Notes under the pieces: generated by a model
The model's input: only the letters and a program-made list of their open reading frames with translations
What the model was told of the DNA's origin: nothing
Database searches by the model: none
Origin: Phenylobacterium sp.
GTDB lineage: Bacteria; Pseudomonadota; Alphaproteobacteria; Caulobacterales; Caulobacteraceae
Assembly: GCF_022402485.1 (NCBI RefSeq)
Contig: NZ_JAKRSA010000023.1
Location: 124,001 to 188,000 of the forward strand
Length of the DNA: 64,000 bases
Direction of reading: 5' to 3'
Shown: one piece after another, positions 15,745 to 24,661 of the stretch
Layout: every line of letters begins with the position of its first letter
How positions within the stretch are numbered: the stretch's first letter is position 1
Position numbers and translations under genes: made by a program

Positions 15745-17361
15745 CTAGCTCCGCAGCCGGGCGATGAGCGCCAAGGTGGACGGATCGTGGGCCTGCGGGG
15801 CCTCGCCCTCCAGGTCAGCCAGGATGCGGCCAGCCAGGGTCTTGCCCAATTCCACGCCCCATTGGTCGAAACTGTTGATCCCCCAGATCACCCCCTCGAC
15901 GAAGGTCTTGTGCTCATAGAGCGCGATCAGGGCGCCCAGGGTCTCGGGGTTCAGGGTCTCCATCAGCAGAAAGGTCGTAGGACGATTGCCGGGGAAGGTC
16001 TTCTGAGGGGCCAGGATCTCAATCTCCCCCGCACTCAGGCCCTCCTGCGCCAGGGTACGACGGACCTCAGACTCTGGTCGGCCGACCATCAGGGCCTCGG
16101 CCTGGGCCAAGGCATTGGCCAGGAGTTTGGTCTGGGACTCAGGGTGTCCATCAGCGCTGCGGGCCACGGCCAGGATGTCGGCGGGGATGACGTCGCTGCC
16201 CTGGTGCATCAGCTGAAAAAAGGCGTGCTGAACATTGGCGCCGGCGTCGCCGAACACAGTGGCCGCCGTGGCCTGGCTGACCGGCTGGCCATCGGTCCGC
16301 ACCTGCTTGCCGTTGGACTCCATCTCCAGCTGCTGAAGGAAGTTGGGCAGGAGCCGCAAACGCTGGGCATAGGGGACCACGGCGCGCACGGGGCGGTCCA
16401 TGGCATTGCGGTTGAAGATATGGGCCAGGGCCAGAAGGACCGGTGCGTTGGCCTCAAGCGGCGCCTGCCGAAAGTGATCATCCATGGCCGCGCCGCCCGA
16501 CAGGAGGGCCTCGAAGACCTCAGGGCCAAGGGCGATGGCGCAGGACAGCCCCACAGCCGACCAGATCGAATAGCGGCCGCCGACCCAGTCGCGGAAGCCG
16601 AACACCTGATCGGCGCGCACACCAAAGGCCTGGGCTCTGTCGGGGGCCGCCGACACCGCCACCAGATGGCTGTCTGCGCCCGCCCCCAGGGCATCCCGCA
16701 GCCAGGCCCGGGCGATGGTCGCATTGGCCATGGTCTCCTGGGTGGTGAAGGTCTTGGAGACCACGACCACCAGGGTCTCGGCAGGCTCAAGGCCGGCCAG
16801 GGCCTGGGTGATTTCGGCGGGATCCACATTGGCGGCGAAACGCAGCTCAATCTTCGGAACCGGCGCGCGCAGGGCCTCCCACACCAGTCTGGGTCCGAAG
16901 TCCGACCCCCCAATGCCGATATGGACCACTGCCTTGAAAGGCTTGCCTGTGGCACCTGTTCGGGTGCCGGTCCGGATAGCACCAGCGAAAGCGCCCATGG
17001 CCGCCCGGCTAGCCTCCACCTCGGCGGACACAGGTTCGCCCTGCGCGAAAAACGCCGACCCTTGCGGTGCGCGCAGGGCCATGTGCAGGGCCGCGCGGCC
17101 TTCGGAGGGATTGACCATGGCACCGGCGAACAGGCGATCGCGGGCGACCTCCACCTCGGCGGCGCGGGCGAGATCGAGCGCCAGACCCAGATCCTTCAGC
17201 GACCATGGCTGCTTGGAAAGGTCGAGATAAAGACCACAGGCGGTCAGGGTCAGCGGCTCGAGACGGTCAGGCTCGGCGTCAAACAGGCTGGCAATGGGGC
17301 GGGCTGCGGCCGCCGCGCCAGCGGCGCGCAGACGCCGCCAGGCGGCCTGGTGATCAGACAT
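15745..17361 (-). CDS. pgi: Glucose-6-phosphate isomerase
   Basis: 538-residue cytoplasmic enzyme interconverting glucose-6-phosphate and fructose-6-phosphate. Family signatures are clear: His-Ile-Gly-Ile-Gly-Gly-Ser-Asp-Phe-Gly-Pro (near 147), Ser-Lys-Thr-Phe-Thr-Thr-Gln-Glu-Thr (near 205), Gly-Gly-Arg-Tyr-Ser-Ile-Trp-Ser-Ala-Val-Gly-Leu (near 268), Met-Glu-Ser-Asn-Gly-Lys (near 345) and the C-terminal Asn-Ser-Phe-Asp-Gln-Trp-Gly-Val-Glu-Leu-Gly-Lys. GGGGGA lies seven bases before the ATG. It is upstream of, and on the same strand as, the histidine leader. Confidence 0.96.
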   Translation of the reverse strand: MSDHQAAWRRLRAAGAAAAARPIASLFDAEPDRLEPLTLTACGLYLDLSKQPWSLKDLGLALDLARAAEVEVARDRLFAGAMVNPSEGRAALHMALRAPQGSAFFAQGEPVSAEVEASRAAMGAFAGAIRTGTRTGATGKPFKAVVHIGIGGSDFGPRLVWEALRAPVPKIELRFAANVDPAEITQALAGLEPAETLVVVVSKTFTTQETMANATIARAWLRDALGAGADSHLVAVSAAPDRAQAFGVRADQVFGFRDWVGGRYSIWSAVGLSCAIALGPEVFEALLSGGAAMDDHFRQAPLEANAPVLLALAHIFNRNAMDRPVRAVVPYAQRLRLLPNFLQQLEMESNGKQVRTDGQPVSQATAATVFGDAGANVQHAFFQLMHQGSDVIPADILAVARSADGHPESQTKLLANALAQAEALMVGRPESEVRRTLAQEGLSAGEIEILAPQKTFPGNRPTTFLLMETLNPETLGALIALYEHKTFVEGVIWGINSFDQWGVELGKTLAGRILADLEGEAPQAHDPSTLALIARLRS

Positions 17362-17506
17362 GGTTCATCCCCCATTCAACCGACGCCATACATGCTGACT
17401 GTACGCGCCGGGGCAAAGCCGGTTAGCAAAAGCCCAGCGTCTCGTCTCTGTTCCGCCGCGATTTGGCGGGCGCCTACCGCCCAGACTGCGTTTGGAGGTC
17501 AAACCC

Positions 17507-17971
17507 ATGCCCTGCGCCGCCCTTGCCGCCTCTAGCCTTCTGTGGCTGACCGCCGGACCAGTTCCGGCGCGGGCCGAGCCCCCCCTGCCCCCAGCCGCCT
17601 CAGCTCTGGAGCCGCTGTTTGCCGACATCGTCACCCGCGCCCGCGCCCTGAAGGCCGAGGCTGAGGCCATGGGCTCATCGAACGCGCCGGCCACTGACGC
17701 CTTCAAGACTGGTATCGCTGACCTGGCTGCCCTGGACATGGCCGGGCAGAAGGTCGTCCGCGAGCGCGGGAATGATGGGGACCTGGCCTGCATTCTGCGC
17801 GGGATCGCCGAAGACCTCCCCGTGAAGCTCGCAGCCCTGCAGCTGGCCAATGACCCGACCACCCGCGACAGCGCCCTGAAAGAGCTCATCTATCTGCTCA
17901 ACGACAATATCGAGGTCATCCTGGCCCCGCCGGGGCCAGCCTCCGGGATCGCGCCGCTCGAAGCGAGCTGA
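17507..17971 (+). CDS. Small exported protein of unknown function
   Basis: 154 residues. A signal peptide is visible (Met-Pro-Cys-Ala-Ala...Pro-Ala-Arg-Ala-Glu, about residues 1-23), followed by a helical, Ala/Glu/Asp-rich body without cysteines or membrane segments. I do not recognise a family. It is accepted as a gene because of the perfect GGAGG nine bases before the ATG at 17507, the signal peptide and typical high-GC codon use. The open frame on the opposite strand (17365-17889) is its shadow. It is divergent from pgi and convergent with the redoxin gene, ending five bases from it. Confidence 0.7.
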   Translation: MPCAALAASSLLWLTAGPVPARAEPPLPPAASALEPLFADIVTRARALKAEAEAMGSSNAPATDAFKTGIADLAALDMAGQKVVRERGNDGDLACILRGIAEDLPVKLAALQLANDPTTRDSALKELIYLLNDNIEVILAPPGPASGIAPLEAS

Positions 17972-17975
17972 TCCC

Positions 17976-18596
17976 TCAGTACTTCACGCTGCAGCCATAG
18001 GGGGGCGACACCGGCTGGGCCACGCTCCGCCCGGCCTTCATGTCCGCCAGGGCGGCGACCACGAAGTTCTTCGCCCCGGCCAGGGTGGCGGGGTCGGCGC
18101 TGTTCTTGTCGTCGATGCCGCCCATATAGACGAGGGTCCCCGCAGGATTGACGATGTACATGTGCGGGGTGGTCTTGGCGCCATAGGCACGGCCCACCTG
18201 GCCCTTGGGATCGATCAGGATGGCGGCGGGCGCAGCCCCGGTGCGGGTCCTCCAGGCATTGGCCTCTGCAGGCGTCTTGTAGCCCTGCTTGCCCGGTGCC
18301 GAAGAGATGATGCTCAGCCAGATGACCCCGTCCCGGGCGGCGCGCTTCTGCAGATCCTGCATGGCCCCGCCGTCATAGTGCTTTTGCACATAGGGGCAGC
18401 CCTCATTGGTCCACTCCAGAACCACGGTTTTGCCGCGGAACTCCGAGAGGGTCCGGGTCTTGCCGGTGGAATCCACCACGCTGAAGGCCGGGGCAGGCTT
18501 GCCCAGGGTCGGATTGGCCTGGGCCGGGGCAGCGACCAGGGCGGCGACAGCGGCCAGGCCAGCCAAGGCCAGGCGGCGGTGAGGGGCGAATGGCAT
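17976..18596 (-). CDS. Periplasmic redoxin, possible ScsB-linked peroxiredoxin
   Basis: 206-residue thioredoxin-fold protein of the AhpC/TSA-redoxin group with a signal peptide (1 to about 27, ending Ala-Gln-Ala-Asn). The active site is Asn-Glu-Gly-Cys-Pro-Tyr-Val-Gln-Lys-His-Tyr with one cysteine (Cys67) rather than CxxC. A second cysteine is near the C-terminus (Cys202). That pattern suits a thiol peroxidase better than a disulfide reductase. It lies about 50 bases downstream of scsB-like 18647-20755 on the same strand. In Caulobacter ScsB is known to power a periplasmic peroxide-reducing chain (TlpA-like protein and PprX), so a role as ScsB's client is a reasonable inference. AGGAGA precedes the ATG at 18596. 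Confidence 0.82.
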   Translation of the reverse strand: MPFAPHRRLALAGLAAVAALVAAPAQANPTLGKPAPAFSVVDSTGKTRTLSEFRGKTVVLEWTNEGCPYVQKHYDGGAMQDLQKRAARDGVIWLSIISSAPGKQGYKTPAEANAWRTRTGAAPAAILIDPKGQVGRAYGAKTTPHMYIVNPAGTLVYMGGIDDKNSADPATLAGAKNFVVAALADMKAGRSVAQPVSPPYGCSVKY

Positions 18597-18646
18597 TATG
18601 GGCGTCTCCTGCGGGGATTGTGGCATTGTGACCTGCGAAGCTGATG

Positions 18647-20755
18647 TCAGCCGGCGGCGGCCTCCAGGGCGCGGACCACAGCGCCCTCGGTGAGAATTTG
18701 CGGCAGTATGACCGGTGCCGACCCCTTGGCGTCATAGACGAGATAGAGGGGCACGCCGGCGCGGCCGTGGCGCGCCAGTTCGGCGGCAATCACATCGTCC
18801 TTCCGGGTCCAGTCGGCCTTCAGATAGACCGTGCCTGTGGCGGCCAGGGTGTCAGCTACCCCCTGACGCGCCAGGGCGACCTGCTCATTGACCTGGCAGG
18901 TGACGCACCAGGCGGCTGTGAAATTGACGAAGACGGGCAGGCCCTGCGCCTGCAATTGCGCCAGCCGTTCTGCGCTGTAGGGCTCGTAGGGCAGTTCGGC
19001 GACCAGCCCCGACGGCTCAGCGCCCGTGGGCAGGGCCGCAGGATAGGTCGGAAAGACCGTGGCGATCAGCGCCAGCCCCGCAAGCACGGCTGCGCTGGCC
19101 CGCAGGCCAATCCCCCCCGACCGAGATTGCGAGAGGCCAAAGAGCCAGGCTGCCAGCGCCAGCACAATGGCCGCCGCCAAAAGCCGCGCCATGCCCGTGG
19201 GGCCAGCCTGCAGGGTCAACACCCAGAGCAGCCAGGCTGCAGCACCATACATCGGAAAGGCCAGCACCCGGCGGAGATGAGTCATCCAGGGTCCGGGACG
19301 GGGCAGACGGGCCAGAAGCTTGGGCGCGAAGGCCAGCGCCACAAAAGGCGCGGCAAAGCCGAGGCCAAGCGCGGCAAAGACCAGCAGGGCCGCAGCAGGC
19401 GTCTGGGTCAGGGCCCAGCCCAGAGCCGGTGCCATTAATGGCGCTGTGCAAGGGGCGGCAACGACCACCGCCAGGACACCCGTAAAGAAGGCCCCGCTCA
19501 GCCCACCCCGCGTGGCGAGACCTGACCCAACCCCCTGCAGCGAGGCTCCGACTTCAAACACCCCTGAGAGGTTGAGGGCCACCGCCAGCATGAGCAGGCA
19601 TAGGGCGGCCACCACCGGCGGAGACTGAAGCTGGAAGCCCCAGCCCACCGCAGCGCCGGCCGCCTGGGCGAGGATCAGAACGCCGGCCAGGGCCAGGAAG
19701 GTGGCCAGCACGCCCGCCAGAAAGGCCAGACCCTGTCGGCGGGCACCCCTGACCTCATGGGCGTGGCCAGCCAGACTGGCGGCCTTCATGGCCAGGATTG
19801 GGAAGACGCAGGGCATCAGGTTGAGGATCAGCCCGCCAAGGGCGGCAAACACCAGGGCGACAGGCAGGCCAAGGCCACTGCCTCCACTGCTGCGAGGGGC
19901 GGGGGGGCCAAGACCAGCGGCTTCGACTGGCAAGGATCCCACCGTCGCCTCGATCTCATAAAAGGCGTCCCCGGCCTTCAACACACCGACCAGGACCTCG
20001 GGCGGCTCTGGCCCTTGAAAGGCGTAGCTGGCGGTCAGGCCAAGGGTCAGGCCCTGTGGGCCCCGCTCGATCGACTGGGGGGCGGCATGATCGATCACGG
20101 CCCCATCAAAGGGAAAGAAGTAGCTGCCGGCCAGGTCCAGACCCGCCAGGGCCGCACCAGTGACCGCCAGCTTTAGGCCCTGGTCGCCGTTCTCAAAACG
20201 CGCGGTCAGGTCAGCCCGCTTGGGGGCCGCATCCAGGGCGCGGGCGATGGGGGCAGCCCATCGGCCGGCGGCCTCGGCGGCTTGGGCTTGAACCGGGAGA
20301 ACCAGCTCAAGCTCAGCGCTTTCGGGAATGCAGATGTCCTCGCAGACCAGAAAATCAGCCCGAGCCTGGAGGGTCACCGACTGCCCCACCGGGGCACCGG
20401 CCGGGGCGGTGAGCGCCATGGGCAGCAGCACTTCGCCGGAATAGCCGTAGTTCACCAAGGGCCCGACCGGATAGGGCTGAGGGGCCTGCCAGACAAAGTC
20501 GCCGACGGTCCAACCCGGGGGCAGGGTCCAGGTGATCTTGGTCGCCTCGCCAGAGTCCCCAGGATTGCGCCAATAGGTGTGCCAGCCCTTGTCGATCTCC
20601 TGACGCAGGGCAACCTGAACGGTCTGGCCCGGGGCGATGGCCGAGGTCTGGGCAACCAGTTCAGCTTGGAGATGACCGGTGTCCACCGCGGCCTGGGCAA
20701 GCGGGGCCGTCAGGGCCATCAAGGCGAGCACGAGGCCAGCAAGGCGAGGCGTCAT
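18647..20755 (-). CDS. scsB: ScsB/DsbD-family transmembrane thiol-disulfide reductase
   Basis: 702-residue inner-membrane electron conduit carrying reducing power from cytoplasmic thioredoxin to periplasmic proteins. After a signal peptide, the ScsB-type periplasmic domain (about 25-290) carries Cys138 and Cys142 in Val-Cys-Glu-Asp-Ile-Cys-Ile-Pro. The membrane domain (about 295-560) has the paired cysteines Cys316 (Leu-Met-Pro-Cys-Val-Phe-Pro) and Cys436 (Ala-Pro-Cys-Thr-Ala-Pro). The C-terminal thioredoxin domain has Trp-Cys-Val-Thr-Cys (Cys617, Cys620). All six cysteines are present. The enlarged N-terminal domain favours ScsB over classical DsbD. It is followed by the redoxin gene on the same strand. 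Confidence 0.9.
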   Translation of the reverse strand: MTPRLAGLVLALMALTAPLAQAAVDTGHLQAELVAQTSAIAPGQTVQVALRQEIDKGWHTYWRNPGDSGEATKITWTLPPGWTVGDFVWQAPQPYPVGPLVNYGYSGEVLLPMALTAPAGAPVGQSVTLQARADFLVCEDICIPESAELELVLPVQAQAAEAAGRWAAPIARALDAAPKRADLTARFENGDQGLKLAVTGAALAGLDLAGSYFFPFDGAVIDHAAPQSIERGPQGLTLGLTASYAFQGPEPPEVLVGVLKAGDAFYEIEATVGSLPVEAAGLGPPAPRSSGGSGLGLPVALVFAALGGLILNLMPCVFPILAMKAASLAGHAHEVRGARRQGLAFLAGVLATFLALAGVLILAQAAGAAVGWGFQLQSPPVVAALCLLMLAVALNLSGVFEVGASLQGVGSGLATRGGLSGAFFTGVLAVVVAAPCTAPLMAPALGWALTQTPAAALLVFAALGLGFAAPFVALAFAPKLLARLPRPGPWMTHLRRVLAFPMYGAAAWLLWVLTLQAGPTGMARLLAAAIVLALAAWLFGLSQSRSGGIGLRASAAVLAGLALIATVFPTYPAALPTGAEPSGLVAELPYEPYSAERLAQLQAQGLPVFVNFTAAWCVTCQVNEQVALARQGVADTLAATGTVYLKADWTRKDDVIAAELARHGRAGVPLYLVYDAKGSAPVILPQILTEGAVVRALEAAAG

Positions 20756-20901
20756 AGGGGCGTCCGAACCTGTTTGGGGGCGTCCCTATATGGGGCCAGA
20801 TGGACCTGCCCCGCAAACATCTGATTCGCGGCGTGGGTCGCCTTGCGCTTTACGCGGCGCAGACGGCGGTGGTTACATTGAGAGACAGCAGAGGGGCGAC
20901 A

Positions 20902-21294
20902 ATGCCGGGGTCTTTCGACGACATCGAAATCGGACAGGTGGTCGCCCTGGGGGCGGCTGCCGTGGACGCCCGGGCCCTGGAGGCCTTCATCACAGCCTTT
21001 ACACCGGGATGGACCACAGATCGTGGGGCGCCTGACGCCATGGTGTTCGCCATCTGGGCCCGGCTGGACGGACAGGCTGCCACAGGCTGGCCTCAGACCA
21101 AGCGCCTGGGGGTCGATGCCCTGCGCTGGGTGCGCAATCCGCCGCCCGGCGAGCTGCTGCGGGCTCGCATGACCATCATGGGCAAGGATCCCGTGGGCGA
21201 GGGCAAGGGCATCGTCATCGCCCAGCATGACCTGCTCGATGAGGCTGGCCGGCTGGTGTTTTCCTGCCTGACCCGCAGCATCTTCGCCCGGTAG
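20902..21294 (+). CDS. MaoC-like hotdog-fold protein
   Basis: 130 residues. The opening (Phe-Asp-Asp-Ile-Glu-Ile-Gly-Gln-Val-Val) and the later Trp-Val-Arg-Asn-Pro-Pro-Pro-Gly-Glu and Leu-x-Asp-Glu-Ala-Gly-Arg-Leu-Val-Phe segments are typical of MaoC-family hotdog proteins. The classical hydratase Asp-x-Asn-x-x-His motif is not evident, so enzymatic activity is doubtful. The ATG at 20902 has GAGGGG in front and matches the usual N-terminus; a longer frame from 20800 would be an unlikely N-terminal extension. It is divergent from scsB. Confidence 0.75.
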   Translation: MPGSFDDIEIGQVVALGAAAVDARALEAFITAFTPGWTTDRGAPDAMVFAIWARLDGQAATGWPQTKRLGVDALRWVRNPPPGELLRARMTIMGKDPVGEGKGIVIAQHDLLDEAGRLVFSCLTRSIFAR

Positions 21295-21312
21295 GCGCAG
21301 GCGCCTACCGGG
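21287..21312. terminator. Hairpin between convergent genes
   Basis: A perfect 12-bp stem CCCGGTAGGCGC / GCGCCTACCGGG (21287-21298 with 21301-21312) that includes the MaoC stop codon. No T-run follows on either strand, so it may be a weak bidirectional terminator or an RNA-end stabiliser between the MaoC and SapC genes. Confidence 0.45.
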
Positions 21313-21324
21313 GAGACGCAATCA

Positions 21325-22137
21325 TCAGCTGTTGGCGGCCTGCGGGGCCTGATTCTGCAGCTGCATCTGGCGGTTCATCGACAGAGCGACCAGACGGTCC
21401 CACTGGGCCAGCGACATCAGGTGGGCATAGATCAGGTTCAGGGCGCCCGACTGGCGGAGGTCCATGAACTTGTCGGCCGGCAGTTCACGCAGGCGATCCT
21501 CTGAAACACCGAAATAGTCTGCCAGCTTGAGCGGCTCGCCTTGCGTGCCGTCTTCATTGTTCGGCGTGTAGTAGGACTCCTTGGCCTCGAACAGGTCGAG
21601 CGCCTTGAGCAGCTGAACGAAGCTCTGGGTCTTCTGCCGCTCGATCTCGTAGTCATTGCAGAACTTCATGCAGTTCTGGGTGTACTCGGTGGGCTCGCCC
21701 TTTTCATCGAAGAAGGCCAGCTCGGGATCGCTTTCGGCGAAGAAAGCCGCCGAACGGTCCACGCAGAGGATCGATTGACCGGCCTTGGGGTCATTGGCGA
21801 ACACGAACGGATAACGGCGCACATAGGCCGGGACATAGACGCCTGCATCGAACACGCCGGTGGGCAGGACGAAGAGGTTTTCGTCGTGATTCAGACCCAT
21901 CACCTGCAGGGGGGTCTTTTCCTCGCCCACGAAGATGATCGGGCCATTGAGCACGCCCAGCTGGAACTCAGAGGCCGTCAGGGGCACCAGATTGTGCTTG
22001 GCCGCAAAGCTGAAGGGGCCGTCGATGCGCTTGACGCCCATACCTTTGTGCATGGTCGGGTTCAGCGGCTCGGGCCGGTTGTAATACAGGACAGTGCCGG
22101 TCAGTTGGCCCGCGGCCGATGGGGTCGTCTCGGTCAT
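21325..22137 (-). CDS. SapC family protein
   Basis: 270 residues, matching the SapC family (Pfam PF07277) along its length: Tyr-Asn-Arg-Pro-Glu-Pro-Leu-Asn at the start, Val-Pro-Leu-Thr-Ala-Ser-Glu-Phe, Pro-Ala-Tyr-Val-Arg-Arg-Tyr-Pro-Phe-Val, and the conserved Cys-Val-Asp-Arg area. The family was named from S-layer loci, but its biochemical role is not established; members are common in Caulobacterales, often near TonB receptors or tryptophan halogenases. No signal peptide or membrane segment is visible. The ATG at 22137 is chosen for the conserved start and AAGG upstream; the longer frame to 22278 overlaps the divergent promoter region. Confidence 0.85.
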   Translation of the reverse strand: MTETTPSAAGQLTGTVLYYNRPEPLNPTMHKGMGVKRIDGPFSFAAKHNLVPLTASEFQLGVLNGPIIFVGEEKTPLQVMGLNHDENLFVLPTGVFDAGVYVPAYVRRYPFVFANDPKAGQSILCVDRSAAFFAESDPELAFFDEKGEPTEYTQNCMKFCNDYEIERQKTQSFVQLLKALDLFEAKESYYTPNNEDGTQGEPLKLADYFGVSEDRLRELPADKFMDLRQSGALNLIYAHLMSLAQWDRLVALSMNRQMQLQNQAPQAANS

Positions 22138-22335
22138 TGGTAACCTTCGAGGATTCAGGGGCCCAGCCGGGGCCGGTGAGGACCCACGCACGGAGCGGTC
22201 GGGCGCTTCTAACCGATCATGGCAAGGGCGGCAAACCCCTGGAGGGACGCTTGCCTTGTGGCCGCTGTGCCGGTTCAATCAGTCCCATAGATGAGCAGCC
22301 CCGTCCAAGAACGGGCTCCGGAGGAACATTTCAAC

Positions 22336-23223
22336 ATGCCTATCTTTTATCCCGACATTCTCGATCAGCGTACGGGTCCGCGCACCTTCACCTATGGCGA
22401 CAAGGACGTGATGCTCTACGCCCTGGGCGTCGGCATGGGCCAGGACCCCATGAACGAGACGGAGCTGGCCTTCGTCTATGAGAAGAATCTGAAGGTCATC
22501 CCCACCGCCGCCACCGTTCTGGCCGCCGGCGCCCGCGCCCTGGCCAATGCCGGTCCCGCCCCCGCGATGCCGGAAGGCCACCGTCCCAGCCAGATCAACT
22601 TCCTGATGGTCGTGCACGGCGAACAGAAGGTGGAGCTGCACAAGCCCCTGCCGTCCAAGGGGACCTTCACCGTCGAGGGCCGCACGGTCGCCGCCTATGA
22701 CAAGGGCAAGGACAAGGGCGCCGTCATCATCAACGAATCGGTCTGGACCGACGAAAAGGGCGAAAAGGTCGCCACCCTGACCTCGTCCACCTTCGCCCGC
22801 GGCGACGGCGGCTTTGGCGGCCCCACCGAAGGTGCCCCTGAGCCCCACAAGGCCCCGGACCGGGCGCCGGACATGTCGGTGGACTTCACCACCCGCGAGG
22901 ACCAGGCCCTGCTCTACCGGCTGAACGGTGACCGCAACCCGCTGCACTCCGATCCGGACTCGGCCAAGCGCTCGGGCTTCCCGCGACCGATCCTGCATGG
23001 CCTGTGCACCTATGGCATCACCTGCCGCGCCATCCTGCAGGCGGTAACAGATTTTGATCCCGACCAGATCAAGAGCCACGAGGCCCGCTTCTCTGCGCCT
23101 GTCTTCCCCGGCGACACCATCACGGTGGACATCTGGAAAGACGGCAAGGAGATCAGCTTCGAGGCCCGGGTTCAGGCCCGCAACGCCACGGTGATCAAGA
23201 ACGGCCTCGCCGTCCTTCGGTAA
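22336..23223 (+). CDS. 2-enoyl-CoA hydratase 2 / MaoC family dehydratase
   Basis: 295-residue double-hotdog protein like the hydratase-2 part of peroxisomal multifunctional enzyme 2. It is predicted to hydrate 2-trans-enoyl-CoA to (R)-3-hydroxyacyl-CoA. The catalytic signature Tyr-Arg-Leu-Asn-Gly-Asp-Arg-Asn-Pro-Leu-His-Ser-Asp followed by Gly-Phe-Pro-Arg-Pro-Ile-Leu-His-Gly lies at about residues 193-227. The first hotdog half carries the usual catalytically silent repeat. The ATG at 22336 follows GGAGGA and starts the conserved Met-Pro-Ile-x-Tyr-Pro; an ATG at 22291 is less well placed. It may serve fatty-acid degradation or polyhydroxyalkanoate supply. Confidence 0.9.
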   Translation: MPIFYPDILDQRTGPRTFTYGDKDVMLYALGVGMGQDPMNETELAFVYEKNLKVIPTAATVLAAGARALANAGPAPAMPEGHRPSQINFLMVVHGEQKVELHKPLPSKGTFTVEGRTVAAYDKGKDKGAVIINESVWTDEKGEKVATLTSSTFARGDGGFGGPTEGAPEPHKAPDRAPDMSVDFTTREDQALLYRLNGDRNPLHSDPDSAKRSGFPRPILHGLCTYGITCRAILQAVTDFDPDQIKSHEARFSAPVFPGDTITVDIWKDGKEISFEARVQARNATVIKNGLAVLR

Positions 23224-23233
23224 GAGTCAAACG

Positions 23234-23764
23234 CTAGGCCCGATACGCCCGGTAGACCACCGTCGGGCGCATCGGGTCGTCTTCCCCGTACACCGGTTCC
23301 TCGAAGTCGCTGGCCGCGTCCCGAACCATGGCCAGCCGCTCCATCACTGCGCGGGAGCGCAGGTTGATCTTCGCGGTCTTGGCGGTGATCTCCGCCAGCT
23401 CCAGGCGCGCAAGGCCATCTCGCATGACCGCGCGGGCCGCCTCCGTCGCATAGCCGTGGCCCCAGGCCGCTCGCGCTAGCCGCCAACCCAGATCGATAAA
23501 GGGTGGCAGCGGGACCGCTGGATGGGAGGGCATCAGGCCGCAGGCGCCGAGAAAGGCGCCGTCCGACCGCCGTTCGATGGCCCACCTTCCCATGCCCAGT
23601 TGCGCAAAGGCGTCTTGGGCGCGGTCCATAAAGGCCAAAGCGCCGTCCCGCGTGAGCACGCCCCCCAGCCACTGCATGACCTCAGGGTCGGCGGACATGT
23701 CCGCAAGCGGGTCAAGATCTTCTTCCCGCCATAGACGCAGGATCAGCCGCTCGGTTTCGATCAT
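23234..23764 (-). CDS. GNAT family N-acetyltransferase (RimJ/RimL type)
   Basis: 176 residues with the Acetyltransf_3 pattern: Glu-Thr-Glu-Arg-Leu-Ile-Leu-Arg-Leu-Trp at the start, Leu-Gly-Trp-Arg-Leu-Ala-Arg-Ala-Ala-Trp-Gly-His-Gly-Tyr-Ala-Thr-Glu-Ala-Ala (acetyl-CoA binding motif A) and Asn-Leu-Arg-Ser-Arg-Ala-Val-Met-Glu-Arg-Leu. The acceptor is unknown. It follows aguA-aguB on the same strand, 18 bases after the aguB stop, so it may be the third gene of that operon; a polyamine or amino-group acceptor is possible but unproven. Confidence 0.88.
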   Translation of the reverse strand: MIETERLILRLWREEDLDPLADMSADPEVMQWLGGVLTRDGALAFMDRAQDAFAQLGMGRWAIERRSDGAFLGACGLMPSHPAVPLPPFIDLGWRLARAAWGHGYATEAARAVMRDGLARLELAEITAKTAKINLRSRAVMERLAMVRDAASDFEEPVYGEDDPMRPTVVYRAYRA

Positions 23765-23782
23765 GGCGCAAGCCTACAGCAT

Positions 23783-24661
23783 TCAGGCCGGGCGCGGACT
23801 GCTCAGGGCTCCATAGAGGTCGGTACGGCGGTCGCGGAAGAAGCCCCAGGCCGCCCGGTGGGTGGTGAGGAAGTCGAGATCGAACGCGGCGCTCAGCACG
23901 CCTTCTTCGTCGGCCCCAAACTCAGCCACCAGATCCCCGCGATGGTCGGCGATGAACGACGCGCCATAGAACCGCTGGCCACCGCCGGGGTAATTCTCCC
24001 AGGGCTCGAAGCCGATGCGGTTGGCCCCCACCACCGGGATCACGTTGGAGACCGCATGCCCCTGCATGGCACGCCGCCAGGGGGCGGCGGTGTCCAGGGT
24101 CTCATCATGGGGCTCAGAGCCGATGGCGGTGGGATAGAACAGCACCTCGGCGCCCATCAGGGCCATGGCGCGGGCGGCCTCCGGGTACCACTGATCCCAG
24201 CAGATGCCGACGCCGACCTTGCCAAACCGGGTGTCCCAGACCCGGAAACCCGTATCCCCGGGGCGGAAATAGTACTTCTCCTGATAGCCCGGCCCGTCGG
24301 GGATGTGGCTCTTGCGATAGACACCCATGGGGGAACCGTCGGCGTCGATCATCACCACGCTGTTGAAATAGTGCGGCCCTTCCCGCTCGTAGATCGAGAT
24401 CGGCAGGACGACGCCAAGCTCGGCCGCCAGGGGCGCAAGGGCGGTGACGCAAGGGTGCTCGCGCCAGGGATGGGCGGAGGAGAACCAGCGCTCCTCCTGG
24501 GTGACGCAGAAATAGGGGCCCTGGAACAGCTCGGACGGCAGGATCACCTGGGCACCCTGGCTGGCAGCCTCGCGGATGAAGTCGGCGGTCTTCTTGATGT
24601 TGGCGGCGAGGTCCAGACCATAGGCGGTCTGGATGGCGGCAACCTTGATGATGCGGGCCAT
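23783..24661 (-). CDS. aguB: N-carbamoylputrescine amidase
   Basis: 292-residue nitrilase-superfamily (C-N hydrolase) enzyme that converts N-carbamoylputrescine to putrescine, CO2 and ammonia. The catalytic Glu-Lys-Cys triad is visible: Glu44 in Leu-Pro-Ser-Glu-Leu-Phe, Lys117 in Tyr-Arg-Lys-Ser-His-Ile-Pro, and Cys154 in Gly-Ile-Cys-Trp-Asp-Gln-Trp-Tyr-Pro-Glu. The start codon overlaps the aguA stop (TGATG), so the two steps from agmatine to putrescine are translationally coupled. Confidence 0.95.
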   Translation of the reverse strand: MARIIKVAAIQTAYGLDLAANIKKTADFIREAASQGAQVILPSELFQGPYFCVTQEERWFSSAHPWREHPCVTALAPLAAELGVVLPISIYEREGPHYFNSVVMIDADGSPMGVYRKSHIPDGPGYQEKYYFRPGDTGFRVWDTRFGKVGVGICWDQWYPEAARAMALMGAEVLFYPTAIGSEPHDETLDTAAPWRRAMQGHAVSNVIPVVGANRIGFEPWENYPGGGQRFYGASFIADHRGDLVAEFGADEEGVLSAAFDLDFLTTHRAAWGFFRDRRTDLYGALSSPRPA

